Assembly: GCA_947488765.1 (NCBI GenBank)
Contig: CANLAE010000002.1
Span: 140,957-204,956 of the forward strand
DNA length: 64,000 nt
From: Chitinophagaceae bacterium
Lineage (GTDB): Bacteria; Bacteroidota; Bacteroidia; Chitinophagales; Chitinophagaceae
Direction of reading: 5' to 3'
The notes under the pieces: model-generated
Database searches by the model: none
What the model was told of the DNA's origin: nothing
Seen by the model: the letters and a program-made list of their open reading frames with translations, nothing else
Translations under genes and position numbers: made by a program
In this document: positions 1 through 6,836 of the stretch, piece after piece
How the letters are laid out: each line of letters starts with the position of its first letter
Position numbering within the stretch: the stretch's first letter is position 1

Positions 1-22
1 ACACCAAACAAAACCAACTACT

Positions 23-1105
23 ATGAAAATTACTAAATCAATAACTGCTTGTTGCTTTTTACTTCTAATAACCACATCTATGCAGGCTCAGGTCGGAATT
101 GGAACAATTACCCCCAACACATCGGCGCAATTGGATGTAAACAGCACCACCAAAGGATTTTTGCCTCCACGAATGACAAGATTACAAAGAGACTTGATTA
201 GTACACCTGCTGCAGGATTGGTAGTTTGGTGCAGTAACTGCGGTACTAGTGGAGAGCTTCAGGTGTATAATGGTACATCATGGACAAATATGATGGGTGG
301 TGCAGCAAGCACGTCTTTGCCTGTTGTTACAACTACTGCAATTAGCTCTATTACCTTTTCGGGTGCGTCTGGCGGGGGAAATGTGACAGATAATGGTGGT
401 GCAGCAATTACAACTAGGGGTATTGTATGGAGTACATCTCCCAATCCAACTACAGCATTAATGACCAAAACTACAGATGGAACTGGTGTCGGTACTTTTA
501 CCAGCTCTATCGGAAGTTTATCACCTGCAACGGTATACTACATAAGGGCATATGCGACCAATACAACTGGAACAAGCTATGGATCTGAACTAACTTTTAC
601 AACCTTAGGTATAGGCAGTAATTATGGAGGGGGTAAAGTGGCGTATATTTTTCAATCTGGCGATCTAGGTTTTGTGGCTGGAGAAACACATGGAATGATT
701 GCTTCTAATGATGAATGGACTACACGTTGGGGTTGTAATGCAGTAACCTTACCTGGGGCTAATGGCACAGGTATAGGTGCCGGAGCTCAAAATACGATTG
801 ACATTGTTGGCGGATGTGCAGAATTGGGTATTGCTGCAAGAGTATGTGATGATTACTCTATAATTTCAGGTGGTGTTACCTATTCAGATTGGCATCTTCC
901 TAGCATAACAGAGTTACAAAAAATTTTAGCTAATCGATCGGTTATTGGCGGATTTAACTCACCTTATATTTTATATTGGAGCTCTTCTCAAAACGGTAGC
1001 ACTTTTGCTTATTGTGTCCGAACTGACAACCCTGGCCAAAATTATGTTACTAATAAGTCTGGAGGTGACTATGGTATTGGCACCAGAGCTGTTCGGTTTT
1101 TTTAA
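23..1105 (+). CDS. Secreted fibre-head / Fn3-like / Lcl_C (DUF1566) protein
   Basis: A 360-residue exported protein, probably a surface or extracellular binding protein. Residues 1-22 are a Sec signal peptide ending MQA before QVGIGT. Residues 23-90 form the head shared by all four paralogues here (QVGIGT, TTKGFLPPRMT and an NGTSW motif), a segment common in Bacteroidota tail-fibre-like proteins. Residues ~97-195 resemble an Fn3-like module (GIVWSTSPNPT ... YYIRAYATN). Residues ~203-360 are an Lcl_C/DUF1566 domain with SDWHLPS and a final TRAVRFF. The C-type-lectin-like fold of Lcl_C is family knowledge. The ATG at 23 follows an AAAACCAA leader seen before its paralogues. The ligand is unknown. 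The upstream promoter and repeat, if present, lie outside the window. Confidence 0.8.
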   Translation: MKITKSITACCFLLLITTSMQAQVGIGTITPNTSAQLDVNSTTKGFLPPRMTRLQRDLISTPAAGLVVWCSNCGTSGELQVYNGTSWTNMMGGAASTSLPVVTTTAISSITFSGASGGGNVTDNGGAAITTRGIVWSTSPNPTTALMTKTTDGTGVGTFTSSIGSLSPATVYYIRAYATNTTGTSYGSELTFTTLGIGSNYGGGKVAYIFQSGDLGFVAGETHGMIASNDEWTTRWGCNAVTLPGANGTGIGAGAQNTIDIVGGCAELGIAARVCDDYSIISGGVTYSDWHLPSITELQKILANRSVIGGFNSPYILYWSSSQNGSTFAYCVRTDNPGQNYVTNKSGGDYGIGTRAVRFF

Positions 1106-1167
1106 AAAAATAAATATTTAAAGAAAATATTGATTTGTAAAACAATATTGATTTCTAGTTCAATGAA

Positions 1168-1200
1168 AAACGCCCTTCCAAATTTATAGGAAAGGCGTTT
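1168..1200 (+). terminator. Terminator hairpin closing unit 1
   Basis: AAACGCC (1168-1174) pairs with GGCGTTT (1194-1200), with extra CTTCC/GGAAA pairing inside. The U-tract is better on the minus strand, so it may act in both directions. It directly abuts the intergenic repeat at 1201. Confidence 0.7.
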
Positions 1201-1290
1201 GTGCCCTTTGCTAAACTGAGTACCAAAGATATTGTGAGCAATTTTAGGTCGATTTCAACTTTATTTGAAAATTTACATTAAAATACCCCC
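1201..1290 (+). repeat. Intergenic repeat copy 1 (90-bp long form)
   Basis: Starts with the core CCCTTTGCTAAACTGAGTAC and continues through ATATTG, GCAATTTTAGGTCGATTTCA and ATACCCC. It is nearly identical over about 90 bp to the copy at 3433 and lies between a terminator and the next gene of the array. Confidence 0.85.
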
Positions 1291-1363
1291 CACCCAAGAA
1301 AAACCAAATAGAACAGCGTATCTTCGAAATGTGCAATTACTGCACGATACAAAACCAATCAAA

Positions 1364-2155
1364 ATGAAAACTATTAAATCTATTTTTGCTACTTGTCTCT
1401 TTTTACTAATGACCCTACTTGTGCAAGGGCAAGTAGGCATTGGAACAAGCAGTCCAGCTGCCTCTGCAAAGTTGGAAATTAGTTCTACAACAAAAGGTTT
1501 TTTACCGCCTCGTATGACTACTACCGAGCGCAATGCAATATCTTCTCCGGCCACAGGCCTTATGGTTTTTCAAACGGATGGTAATACTGGAAATTATTTT
1601 TACAATGGCACTTCCTGGCTTCTAATAAGCAATGCCAATTATGGAGATATTAAAACTGGAATCCAAACCACAGACCATTATGGCTGGGTTAAGTTAGATG
1701 GAAGGTTAAAGTCAAGCCTGACTTCCACTCAACAAACCCAGGCAACTGGTTTGGGCATTGGAGTCAATTTACCAAATGCGGATGGTGCATTTTTGGTTCA
1801 AAATGGAACTGCTTTAGGAGGTGTAAGTGGAAGCAATACAAAAACTATTGCACAAAACAACTTGCCAAATGTCACACTAGGAGGAACTACATCAACCGAT
1901 GGTAGCCACACGCATACATTAAAAGTTGGGGATGATTTTGGTCAGTGGTATTTTTCTTCGTTCGGGCCATCCCTTGCAGCAGGGTCACAAATCTGGACTA
2001 GTTTCGTGAATTATGCTCCTGAATCTATTAACTCGTCCGGTAGTCACGCTCACTCAATAACAACTACCTCAATCAATGGTAACGTAACACAAACTAACTT
2101 AGATATCACTCCCAAAAGCTTAAGTGTAAATACATTTATATACTTAGGGCTATAA
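1364..2155 (+). CDS. Secreted fibre-head / phage tail-collar-like protein
   Basis: From ATG 1364 this is 263 residues. The longer frame from 1265 would put 33 hydrophilic residues ahead of the signal peptide, and 1364 is preceded by the AAAACCAATCAAA leader of its paralogues. Residues 1-22 are a signal peptide. Residues 23-88 are the shared head (QVGIGTSSP, TTKGFLPPRMTTTERNA, YNGTSW). Residues ~96-263 replace the Lcl_C domain of the neighbours with a tail-collar-like region: a DGWV-type start (YGWVKLDGR), NLPNVTLGG, and two His clusters (GSHTHTLKV and GSHAHSITT) before a terminal VNTFIYLGL. Such collars occur at phage tail-fibre tips. Here the signal peptide argues for an exported adhesin rather than a virion part. 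Confidence 0.75.
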   Translation: MKTIKSIFATCLFLLMTLLVQGQVGIGTSSPAASAKLEISSTTKGFLPPRMTTTERNAISSPATGLMVFQTDGNTGNYFYNGTSWLLISNANYGDIKTGIQTTDHYGWVKLDGRLKSSLTSTQQTQATGLGIGVNLPNADGAFLVQNGTALGGVSGSNTKTIAQNNLPNVTLGGTTSTDGSHTHTLKVGDDFGQWYFSSFGPSLAAGSQIWTSFVNYAPESINSSGSHAHSITTTSINGNVTQTNLDITPKSLSVNTFIYLGL

Positions 2156-2350
2156 CCTTATCCAGCACCAATATCATTGAGGACACAAAAATTTGTCTTT
2201 AGAGTCGGGTTTTATTTTTATTAAGCCGTCAAAAAAGTAGTCGTTGTGTAAGGACGAAAATGCCTTAAGTACTGCGCAATATGGGTAAGGCAATTCTAGT
2301 GTTCGCAAATTTTACTTTCAGATAGAGGACAGCTTCGGGTGCGGCCATAA
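2156..2350. other. Intergenic stretch after unit 2, no gene recognised
   Basis: About 195 bp between the collar protein and its terminator. It has somewhat higher GC content than its surroundings and no convincing frame or RNA fold was seen. It may be the decayed end of an earlier C-terminal module. Confidence 0.4.
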
Positions 2351-2381
2351 AAATAGTCCCGCACGTAGTGCGGGACTATTT
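2351..2381 (+). terminator. Perfect 14-bp terminator hairpin of unit 2
   Basis: AAATAGTCCCGCAC (2351-2364) pairs perfectly with GTGCGGGACTATTT (2368-2381) around a GTA loop, followed by a short T run. The repeat core begins six bases later. Confidence 0.85.
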
Positions 2382-2386
2382 TATTA

Positions 2387-2432
2387 GTGCCCTTTGCTAA
2401 ACTGAGTATGAATGATATTGTTGCAATTTGAG
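2387..2432 (+). repeat. Intergenic repeat copy 2 (short form)
   Basis: Carries the full core TTTGCTAAACTGAGTA followed by TGAATGATATTG and GCAATTT. It resembles copies 1 and 3 for about 45 bp and then diverges. Confidence 0.8.
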
Positions 2433-2543
2433 ATTGGTAGTAGCAGTATTTAATTTTATTCATAAAATATCCCACAAAAAAAAATATATCTGTAAAAAAC
2501 ACATACTTTTACAAACAACTATAAAAAACCAAAACTGACTATT

Positions 2544-3362
2544 ATGAACTTAATAAAAAAATTATTTTTTGTTTTTTGTTTCCTATTTATTTTAACCTCA
2601 TTAACAAATGCCCAAATAGGAATTGGAACCAGCAACCCAGATCCTTCTGCTAAACTAGAAATATCTTCCACTACAAAAGGCTTTTTGCCGCCAAGAATGA
2701 AAAGGATTCAAAGAGATGCAATAAACTCACCTGCTGCAGGGTTAACTATTTGGTGTATTAATTGCGGAAAAACAGCCAATGGAGTAATAGGTGAAATGCA
2801 AGTATTTAATGGAGCGGAATGGACTAATCATACTGGGGGAACAGCTTCAGGTCAAGCAACCTTAGCTATTGGTGATTTTTACCAAGGAGGCAAAATAGCA
2901 TACATTTTAGTTTCTGGTAATCCGGGTTATGATTCAAATGAACAACATGGTTTAATAGCAGCTACTGTTGATCAAAGCACAGGAATTCAATGGGGCCCCA
3001 ATAACATAGCTACAGGAGCAACAGCAACTGCTATTGGAACCGGTTTGGCCAATACAAATACCATAATCGCAAGTCAAGGAGCAGCAGCATCTAATTATGC
3101 AGCAGCATTAGCAAAAGCCTACCGTGGTGGTGGGTATAGTGATTGGTATTTACCAAGTAAAGATGAATTACAAAAACTTTATGAAAATAAGATAGCACTT
3201 GGTAATAACTTTTCAACAACAAATAGATACCATAGTTCATCTGAAGCAGTTCGTTTTCAAGGGGATACTTGGGCTGCTTGGCAAATATTTTTTGGGGATG
3301 GAAGTTGGGCAGAATGGGATAAATTAAACCAATTCAATGTTCGCGCAGTTAGGTCTTTTTAA
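2544..3362 (+). CDS. Secreted fibre-head / Lcl_C (DUF1566) protein
   Basis: 272 residues. Residues 1-23 are a signal peptide (MNLIKKLFFVFCFLF, ending TNA before QIGIGT). The shared head spans residues 24 to ~95 (TTKGFLPPRMKRIQRDA, CINCGKT, FNGAEW). The Lcl_C domain follows directly (FYQGGKIAYIL, YSDWYLPSKDELQKLYENK, YHSSSEA, FNVRAVRSF), so the Fn3-like module of genes 1 and 4 is absent. The extracellular binding role is inferred from the fold family. Codon use in the last 45 codons is ordinary and T- or A-ending, unlike the fourth paralogue, so this copy shows no sign of template-directed mutation. Confidence 0.8.
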   Translation: MNLIKKLFFVFCFLFILTSLTNAQIGIGTSNPDPSAKLEISSTTKGFLPPRMKRIQRDAINSPAAGLTIWCINCGKTANGVIGEMQVFNGAEWTNHTGGTASGQATLAIGDFYQGGKIAYILVSGNPGYDSNEQHGLIAATVDQSTGIQWGPNNIATGATATAIGTGLANTNTIIASQGAAASNYAAALAKAYRGGGYSDWYLPSKDELQKLYENKIALGNNFSTTNRYHSSSEAVRFQGDTWAAWQIFFGDGSWAEWDKLNQFNVRAVRSF

Positions 3363-3395
3363 TTACAAAAAATTTACGAACCCTCCAAAAATATT

Positions 3396-3428
3396 AAAAG
3401 CGTCCTTCAATTTTTGTAGGACGCTTTT
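3396..3428 (+). terminator. Terminator hairpin of unit 3
   Basis: AAAAGCGTCCT (3396-3406) pairs with AGGACGCTTTT (3418-3428). The repeat core starts four bases downstream, the same arrangement as in units 1 and 2. Confidence 0.8.
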
Positions 3429-3432
3429 ATTC

Positions 3433-3522
3433 GTGCCCTTTGCTAAACTGAGTACGAAAGATATTGTAAGCAATTTTAGGTCGATTTCAACTTTATTTGA
3501 AAATTTATAATGAAATACCCCT
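3433..3522 (+). repeat. Intergenic repeat copy 3 (90-bp long form)
   Basis: Nearly identical to copy 1 over the core, ATATTG, GCAATTTTAGGTCGATTTCA, TTTATTTGAAAATTTA and ATACCCC. Homology between these two units resumes in the leader and signal peptide (KSIFATCL), which suggests duplication of a promoter-plus-signal block. Confidence 0.85.
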
Positions 3523-3548
3523 TAAAAAATATAACTACAAAAAGCTTA

Positions 3549-3556
3549 TATCTTTG
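3549..3556 (+). promoter_or_regulatory. Bacteroidota -7 promoter element for the fourth paralogue
   Basis: TATCTTTG matches TAnnTTTG, 32 bp before ATG 3589. The related TATCTTCG occupies the same place (1319-1326) upstream of the second paralogue. No clear -33 TTTG was seen. Confidence 0.55.
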
Positions 3557-3588
3557 TATAACCTTCAAAAGAATCAAAACCAATCAAG

Positions 3589-4665
3589 ATGAATACGACT
3601 TTTAAATCAATTTTTGCGACTTGCCTTTTATTACTAGCAAATACAATAACAAATGCACAAGTGGGCGTTGGAACAACTAGTCCAAATGCTTCTGCCAGGT
3701 TTCAAGTAGACGCCGATTCATCAACGAATGCAAAAGGTTTTTTACCGCCCCGAGTGACTTATGCGCAAAGAAACGCCATCACTTCTCCAGCAATTGGTTT
3801 AATGGTTTTTTGCACTAATTGTGGAACAGGCGAACCACAATTTTATAATGGAACGGGATGGAAAAATATGATTGGGGGCACCGGCTTAGGTCAGTCTCCC
3901 GCGGTTGCCTCAACAATAGCTGCTTCAAACATCTCTAAAACATCTGTAACAAGTGGCGGAAACATTACAAATGATAATGGGCTTGCCATAACAGCAAGAG
4001 GGGTTTGTTGGAGTATCTCATCGAACCCAACTACTGCCAACTCAAAAACAATTGAAAGTGGAACAACCGGGTCTTTTACAAGCAATATAACTGGCTTGAA
4101 TGCAAACACTGTATACTATTTAAGGGCCTATGCAATCAATGATGGAGGAACCAGTTATGGAGATCAGGTTTCCGTAAGAACCACAGATTATGCAATTGGA
4201 GAGTCGGCACTGGGAGGTAAAATCGCCTATTTATTACAACCTGGTGACCCAGGCTATGATGCAAATATTACTCATGGTCTGGTTGCTACTAATGCTGATA
4301 TTTCTACAAGTGCCCAATGGGGGTGCTCCGGGATATTTATCGGGGCTGATGGTACCGCTATTGGAACAGGCAATCAAAACACAATTAATATTACGGCTCG
4401 TTGCAGTGCAGCAGGAATAGCTGCTAGGCTTTGTGCTGATTTAGTAGAGGGTGGATATGCTGACTGGTTTTTGCCAAGTAAGGATGAATTGAATAAATTA
4501 TATTTAAATCGAGTAGCTATTGGCGGTTTTTCGAATGCCGACTATTGGAGTTCTACGGAGGTCAACCAAAACTTCGCGTGGTACCAGATTTTCACCTTTT
4601 TCTTTCAAGACGGCGCCATCAAGACATACACCTCAGGCTATGTTCGTGCCATTAGGGCTTTTTAA
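3589..4665 (+). CDS. Secreted fibre-head / Fn3-like / Lcl_C protein, putative DGR target
   Basis: 358 residues. It has a signal peptide (1-23, ending TNA before QVGVGT), the shared head to ~95, an Fn3-like module at ~102-198 (GVCWSISSNPT ... YYLRAYAIN) and an Lcl_C domain at 205-358 (GGKIAYLLQPGDPG, YADWFLPSKDELNKLYLNR, YWSSTE, YVRAIRAF). The last 44 codons differ sharply in composition: from 4561, 15 of 26 codons end in C (GTC, TTC, TAC, ACC, GAC, GGC, GCC, ATC), whereas the rest of the gene prefers A or T. That is the expected outcome of adenine-directed mutagenesis of AAC codons by a diversity-generating retroelement, whose known targets include C-type-lectin folds of this kind. The DGR role is inferred; no reverse transcriptase is nearby. 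Confidence 0.8.
   Translation: MNTTFKSIFATCLLLLANTITNAQVGVGTTSPNASARFQVDADSSTNAKGFLPPRVTYAQRNAITSPAIGLMVFCTNCGTGEPQFYNGTGWKNMIGGTGLGQSPAVASTIAASNISKTSVTSGGNITNDNGLAITARGVCWSISSNPTTANSKTIESGTTGSFTSNITGLNANTVYYLRAYAINDGGTSYGDQVSVRTTDYAIGESALGGKIAYLLQPGDPGYDANITHGLVATNADISTSAQWGCSGIFIGADGTAIGTGNQNTINITARCSAAGIAARLCADLVEGGYADWFLPSKDELNKLYLNRVAIGGFSNADYWSSTEVNQNFAWYQIFTFFFQDGAIKTYTSGYVRAIRAF
4531..4665 (+). other. Candidate DGR variable region (VR) at the 3' end of the fourth paralogue
   Basis: This covers codons 315-358. The invariant-looking frame TATTGGAGTTCTACGGAG and CGTGCCATTAGGGC flanks a segment rich in NNC codons, which encodes V, F, Y, F, T, F, D, G, A, I, Y and T residues at positions where a template would carry AAC. 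Paralogue 3 shows no such bias at the homologous place, and paralogue 1 shows only a weak one. Confidence 0.6.
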
Positions 4666-4693
4666 CTATTAAACTATTTGACAATTTATAAAG

Positions 4694-4706
4694 TCCGCGT
4701 AGCGGG
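4694..4706 (+). other. Small GC-rich hairpin 3' of the candidate VR
   Basis: TCCGC and GCGGG pair around a GTA loop, 28 bp after the stop codon. DGR targets often carry a short GC-rich hairpin just after the VR, so this is recorded as a possible homing structure. The stem is short and could be chance. Confidence 0.35.
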
Positions 4707-4722
4707 AATGAAATTTTTACGT

Positions 4723-4761
4723 AATAATGGTCGTTGGAAATAATATCCAGCGACCATTATT
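4723..4761 (+). terminator. Terminator hairpin of unit 4
   Basis: AATAATGGTCGTTGGA (4723-4738) pairs with TCCAGCGACCATTATT (4746-4761), a 16-bp stem with one G-T pair, followed by GTTTTC. The repeat core follows within about 20 bp. Confidence 0.8.
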
Positions 4762-4777
4762 GTTTTCTAGAATATCA

Positions 4778-4890
4778 GTGCCCTTTGCTAAACTGAGTAC
4801 GAATACAATTCAACAAGATTTAAATAAAATCTTTGGTTTCTAATAAAATATTTAGAAGTTATATATTGATAAACTCATAAAGAGAAAAAA
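4778..4890 (+). repeat. Intergenic repeat copy 4
   Basis: Contains the core CCCTTTGCTAAACTGAGTAC and then a second type of tail (CAATTCAACAAGA, TTGATAAACTC, AAATAAA). This tail is shared with copy 5 but not with copies 1 and 3. Confidence 0.8.
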
Positions 4891-5051
4891 TAGTAATTTT
4901 TTGTTGCTAGTGATAGATTCTGATAAAGAATATCAAATCATTTATAAGCAAATGTTTTCAGGAAAATACCCCAATTAATATATAGGATATTTATTCATTC
5001 TATGCAGTATATTAGCTCTTGTTTAGTTTTTACAAAGAAATATTATTAATT
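4891..5051. other. AT-rich intergenic DNA, nothing recognised
   Basis: The gene-free stretch 4666-5051 holds the small hairpin, the unit 4 terminator and repeat copy 4. The remaining ~160 bp up to the stop of the next gene is very AT-rich, with no supported frame or RNA. Confidence 0.5.
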
Positions 5052-6188
5052 CTATTTTAAGGAAACTGTTTCTAGCTCTATTTTTTTAATCTCATTTAAA
5101 TTAATCTCATGCTTTGAAATATTTCTTTTCAAATTGTATTTATTGAAACCTATATCAATTGATTTAGTATTTAAAATATTAAAAATCATATTTGAAATTT
5201 GTTTTTGATACACTGTTGATTCACTTTTTATTTCACCATTAGGTAAAATAGTTGGACCTAAAATAGCTTGCCAAACCTGTCCAGAACCTTTCACCCAAAA
5301 TCCATGCTGAGTCCATTGATGTGGTTTACTTCCTCGTCCATGATCGGTAGTAATGATAAAAGTTGTATTGTTTTTATAGAATGGATCTGTTTGTACATAA
5401 TACCATAATTCTGAAAGCATTTGATCAAATTGATGTGCCTTTTGCAAATATTGGTCATATTTGCCTTGATGTGCAAATTCATCAGTTTCACCCAAACCTA
5501 AAAAAACAATTTTAGGATGTTTGTTTTGAATAAAATTTTTTGCTGCAGCGTATGTAAGTACATCTTCTCTTGTATGGCCTTTATTTTCTATAGAATTCTG
5601 TACTTTATTGATAATATTATTTATCTCCTCAGTTGAATCCTCTAAATTTTCATAACCACTATTTACATAAATATTACTTCTATTTTCATTGATGATGTAG
5701 GGCATTACATTCCAAGAACTAAAAGCTACAACTTTACCGGAATAGTTTTTTTGTTGATTAATTTTTTCAAGTAAATTATGATTGGTATTATTGATTTTTA
5801 AGTTCGGAATAAATTTAATGTCTGCTTCACCTGTTAATATTTCATTATACCCAGGATACGATTTTTTATAAATATTAGCAACATTTGCTTTGTTGTTAAA
5901 ATTTCTATTGCCAATTATTTGTCCTTTTTTTGAAATTACATTCCAGAAAAAAGGAAGTAATTTTTTTCTTCTTTCTTCCAAATTATCAGACCAATACTGA
6001 TCTCTAATTAATCCTGTATCAACTACATAATTTTCATCTTTTGTCAATGCATCATCAGCACCATTAAAAACTTCTTGCCATCTAAAACCATCAGTAGTAA
6101 TAATAAAAATATTGGGAGAAGAGGAAGTATCTTGTGATTGAACTAATGAAAATAAAAAACAACAAAAAGAAACGATGAAAAATCTCAT
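5052..6188 (-). CDS. Exported alkaline-phosphatase-superfamily hydrolase
   Basis: 378 residues with a signal peptide (1-18, ending VQS), so periplasmic or surface located. Metal-site motifs of the nucleotide pyrophosphatase/PhnA-like branch are visible: a first Asp in IITTDGFRWQEVF (~30-42), a KKSYPGYNE segment (~109-117) where the nucleophile, probably Ser, should lie, an Asp/His pair in GETDEFAHQG (~239) and the final Asp-His in TTDHGRGS (~285). It probably hydrolyses a phosphate mono- or diester or a phosphonate; the substrate cannot be read from the sequence. The remnant just upstream belongs to the TIGR03364 oxidoreductases, linked to aminoethylphosphonate catabolism, so a C-P-compound role is plausible. 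The gene faces opposite to the four paralogues and lies inside a repeat-bounded unit. Confidence 0.75.
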   Translation of the reverse strand: MRFFIVSFCCFLFSLVQSQDTSSSPNIFIITTDGFRWQEVFNGADDALTKDENYVVDTGLIRDQYWSDNLEERRKKLLPFFWNVISKKGQIIGNRNFNNKANVANIYKKSYPGYNEILTGEADIKFIPNLKINNTNHNLLEKINQQKNYSGKVVAFSSWNVMPYIINENRSNIYVNSGYENLEDSTEEINNIINKVQNSIENKGHTREDVLTYAAAKNFIQNKHPKIVFLGLGETDEFAHQGKYDQYLQKAHQFDQMLSELWYYVQTDPFYKNNTTFIITTDHGRGSKPHQWTQHGFWVKGSGQVWQAILGPTILPNGEIKSESTVYQKQISNMIFNILNTKSIDIGFNKYNLKRNISKHEINLNEIKKIELETVSLK

Positions 6189-6256
6189 TTTTTAGGTTTT
6201 TCAAAGTTGTTTATACAATATGAACAGAATGCAAATAAATGATTATGAAATTATGA

Positions 6257-6502
6257 TTAAATTGATGCAACCATCTCTTCTGCTAATCCGAAACTAAGTG
6301 TCATTCCGACTCCTCCAATTTCATTTAAAATATAAACCGATGGTTCTGGATTTAAGAAAAGCTCAGTTTCACCATTTGTCATTTTTGGATAAACACCATT
6401 ACACGATTCTTTTAATGACCAAAAATCGGCAAACATAAACTGATTTAAATACTTAAAAATTAATTGGTTTATTTCAACTTTATCAATAGTATCAATATTC
6501 TT
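6257..6502 (-). pseudogene. C-terminal remnant of a TIGR03364-type FAD-dependent oxidoreductase
   Basis: An open frame of about 80 codons ends at the stop 6257-6259 and is blocked upstream by an in-frame TAA (6503-6505). The protein reads like the extreme C-terminus of FAD-dependent amine oxidoreductases of the TIGR03364 family: NGVYPKMTNGETELFLNPEP, then GGVGMTLSFGLAEEMV and a terminal SI. The FAD-binding N-terminal part (roughly 300 residues) is missing. It lies 68 bp upstream of the alkaline-phosphatase-family gene on the same strand, so the two were probably an operon before the 5' end was lost near the repeat at 6546. The frame is too short and lacks a start, so no function is expected. 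Confidence 0.7.
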
Positions 6503-6545
6503 TTACAAATCAACATTTTTCTTTTCATCCTTAAACAATTCGCAT

Positions 6546-6652
6546 CTTTACTAAACTGAGTACGAAATCAATTCAACAAGAAATAAGAACTTTAGATTCT
6601 AATCTAAATATTTCTTGAGTTTTCTATTGATGAACTCGTAAATAAAAAAGGG
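6546..6652 (+). repeat. Intergenic repeat copy 5 (diverged core)
   Basis: The core reads TTTACTAAACTGAGTACGAA. The tail (CAATTCAACAAGA, ATTGATGAACTC, AAATAAA) matches copy 4 with scattered differences. It is the last copy, 320 bp before the Cas9 fragment, and bounds the unit carrying the phosphatase. Confidence 0.75.
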
Positions 6653-6753
6653 AAGGAGATTTTATATCGGTAATTGAAATGAATAAAATTTTTTTTTAAT
6701 TTCAAGCATATGTATTATAAGAAATTATAAATAATGCTTATTTTCGGGAGTAG
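6653..6753. other. AT-rich spacer before the tracrRNA, nothing recognised
   Basis: About 100 bp of AT-rich sequence between repeat copy 5 and the tracrRNA terminator. No coding frame and no CRISPR repeat was seen. Confidence 0.5.
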
Positions 6754-6832
6754 AAATAAAAATGCATCCCGTAAAGTCGAGATGCAAACTTGATGTTTAC
6801 ACAACGGAAAAATCCTTATTGTGATTTGCTTC
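6754..6832 (-). ncRNA. Predicted type II-C tracrRNA
   Basis: Read on the minus strand, the segment has the parts of a compact tracrRNA in order. First is an anti-repeat GAAGCAAATCACAAT (6832-6818), then a stem-loop in which ACAA and GGA pair with UCC and UUGU (6822-6801), a linker, and an 8-bp hairpin GCATCTCG/CGGGATGC (6785-6764) followed by ATTTTTATTT, a Rho-independent terminator. The anti-repeat is complementary to TTGTGATTTGCTT, which matches, from memory, the start of the type II-C repeat in Bacteroides-type systems. It is divergent from the cas9 fragment and starts ~40 bp from it. No CRISPR array is in the window, so it may be an orphan. Confidence 0.72.
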
Positions 6833-6836
6833 ATTG

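Noticed and set aside
23..1105. A DGR variable region in the first paralogue
   Set aside because: About 11 of the last 43 codons end in C, only slightly above the neighbouring sequence, and there is no clear adenine-derived pattern.
2544..3362. A DGR variable region in the third paralogue
   Set aside because: The homologous 3' segment uses ordinary T/A-ending codons with only isolated NNC codons.
4190..4420. A 76-codon frame in the fourth paralogue
   Set aside because: It is a shifted reading of the well-supported Lcl_C protein with no start context or homology.
1201..6652. The intergenic repeats as an integron cassette array with attC sites
   Set aside because: The core contains GCTAAAC, close to but not matching the RYYYAAC box, has no imperfect palindrome of attC type and no integrase is seen. 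The cassette idea is kept without the integron label.
1201..6652. The repeats as a CRISPR array
   Set aside because: Copies are about 1.0-1.8 kb apart with genes between them, so there are no spacers of CRISPR length, and the core does not match the tracrRNA anti-repeat.
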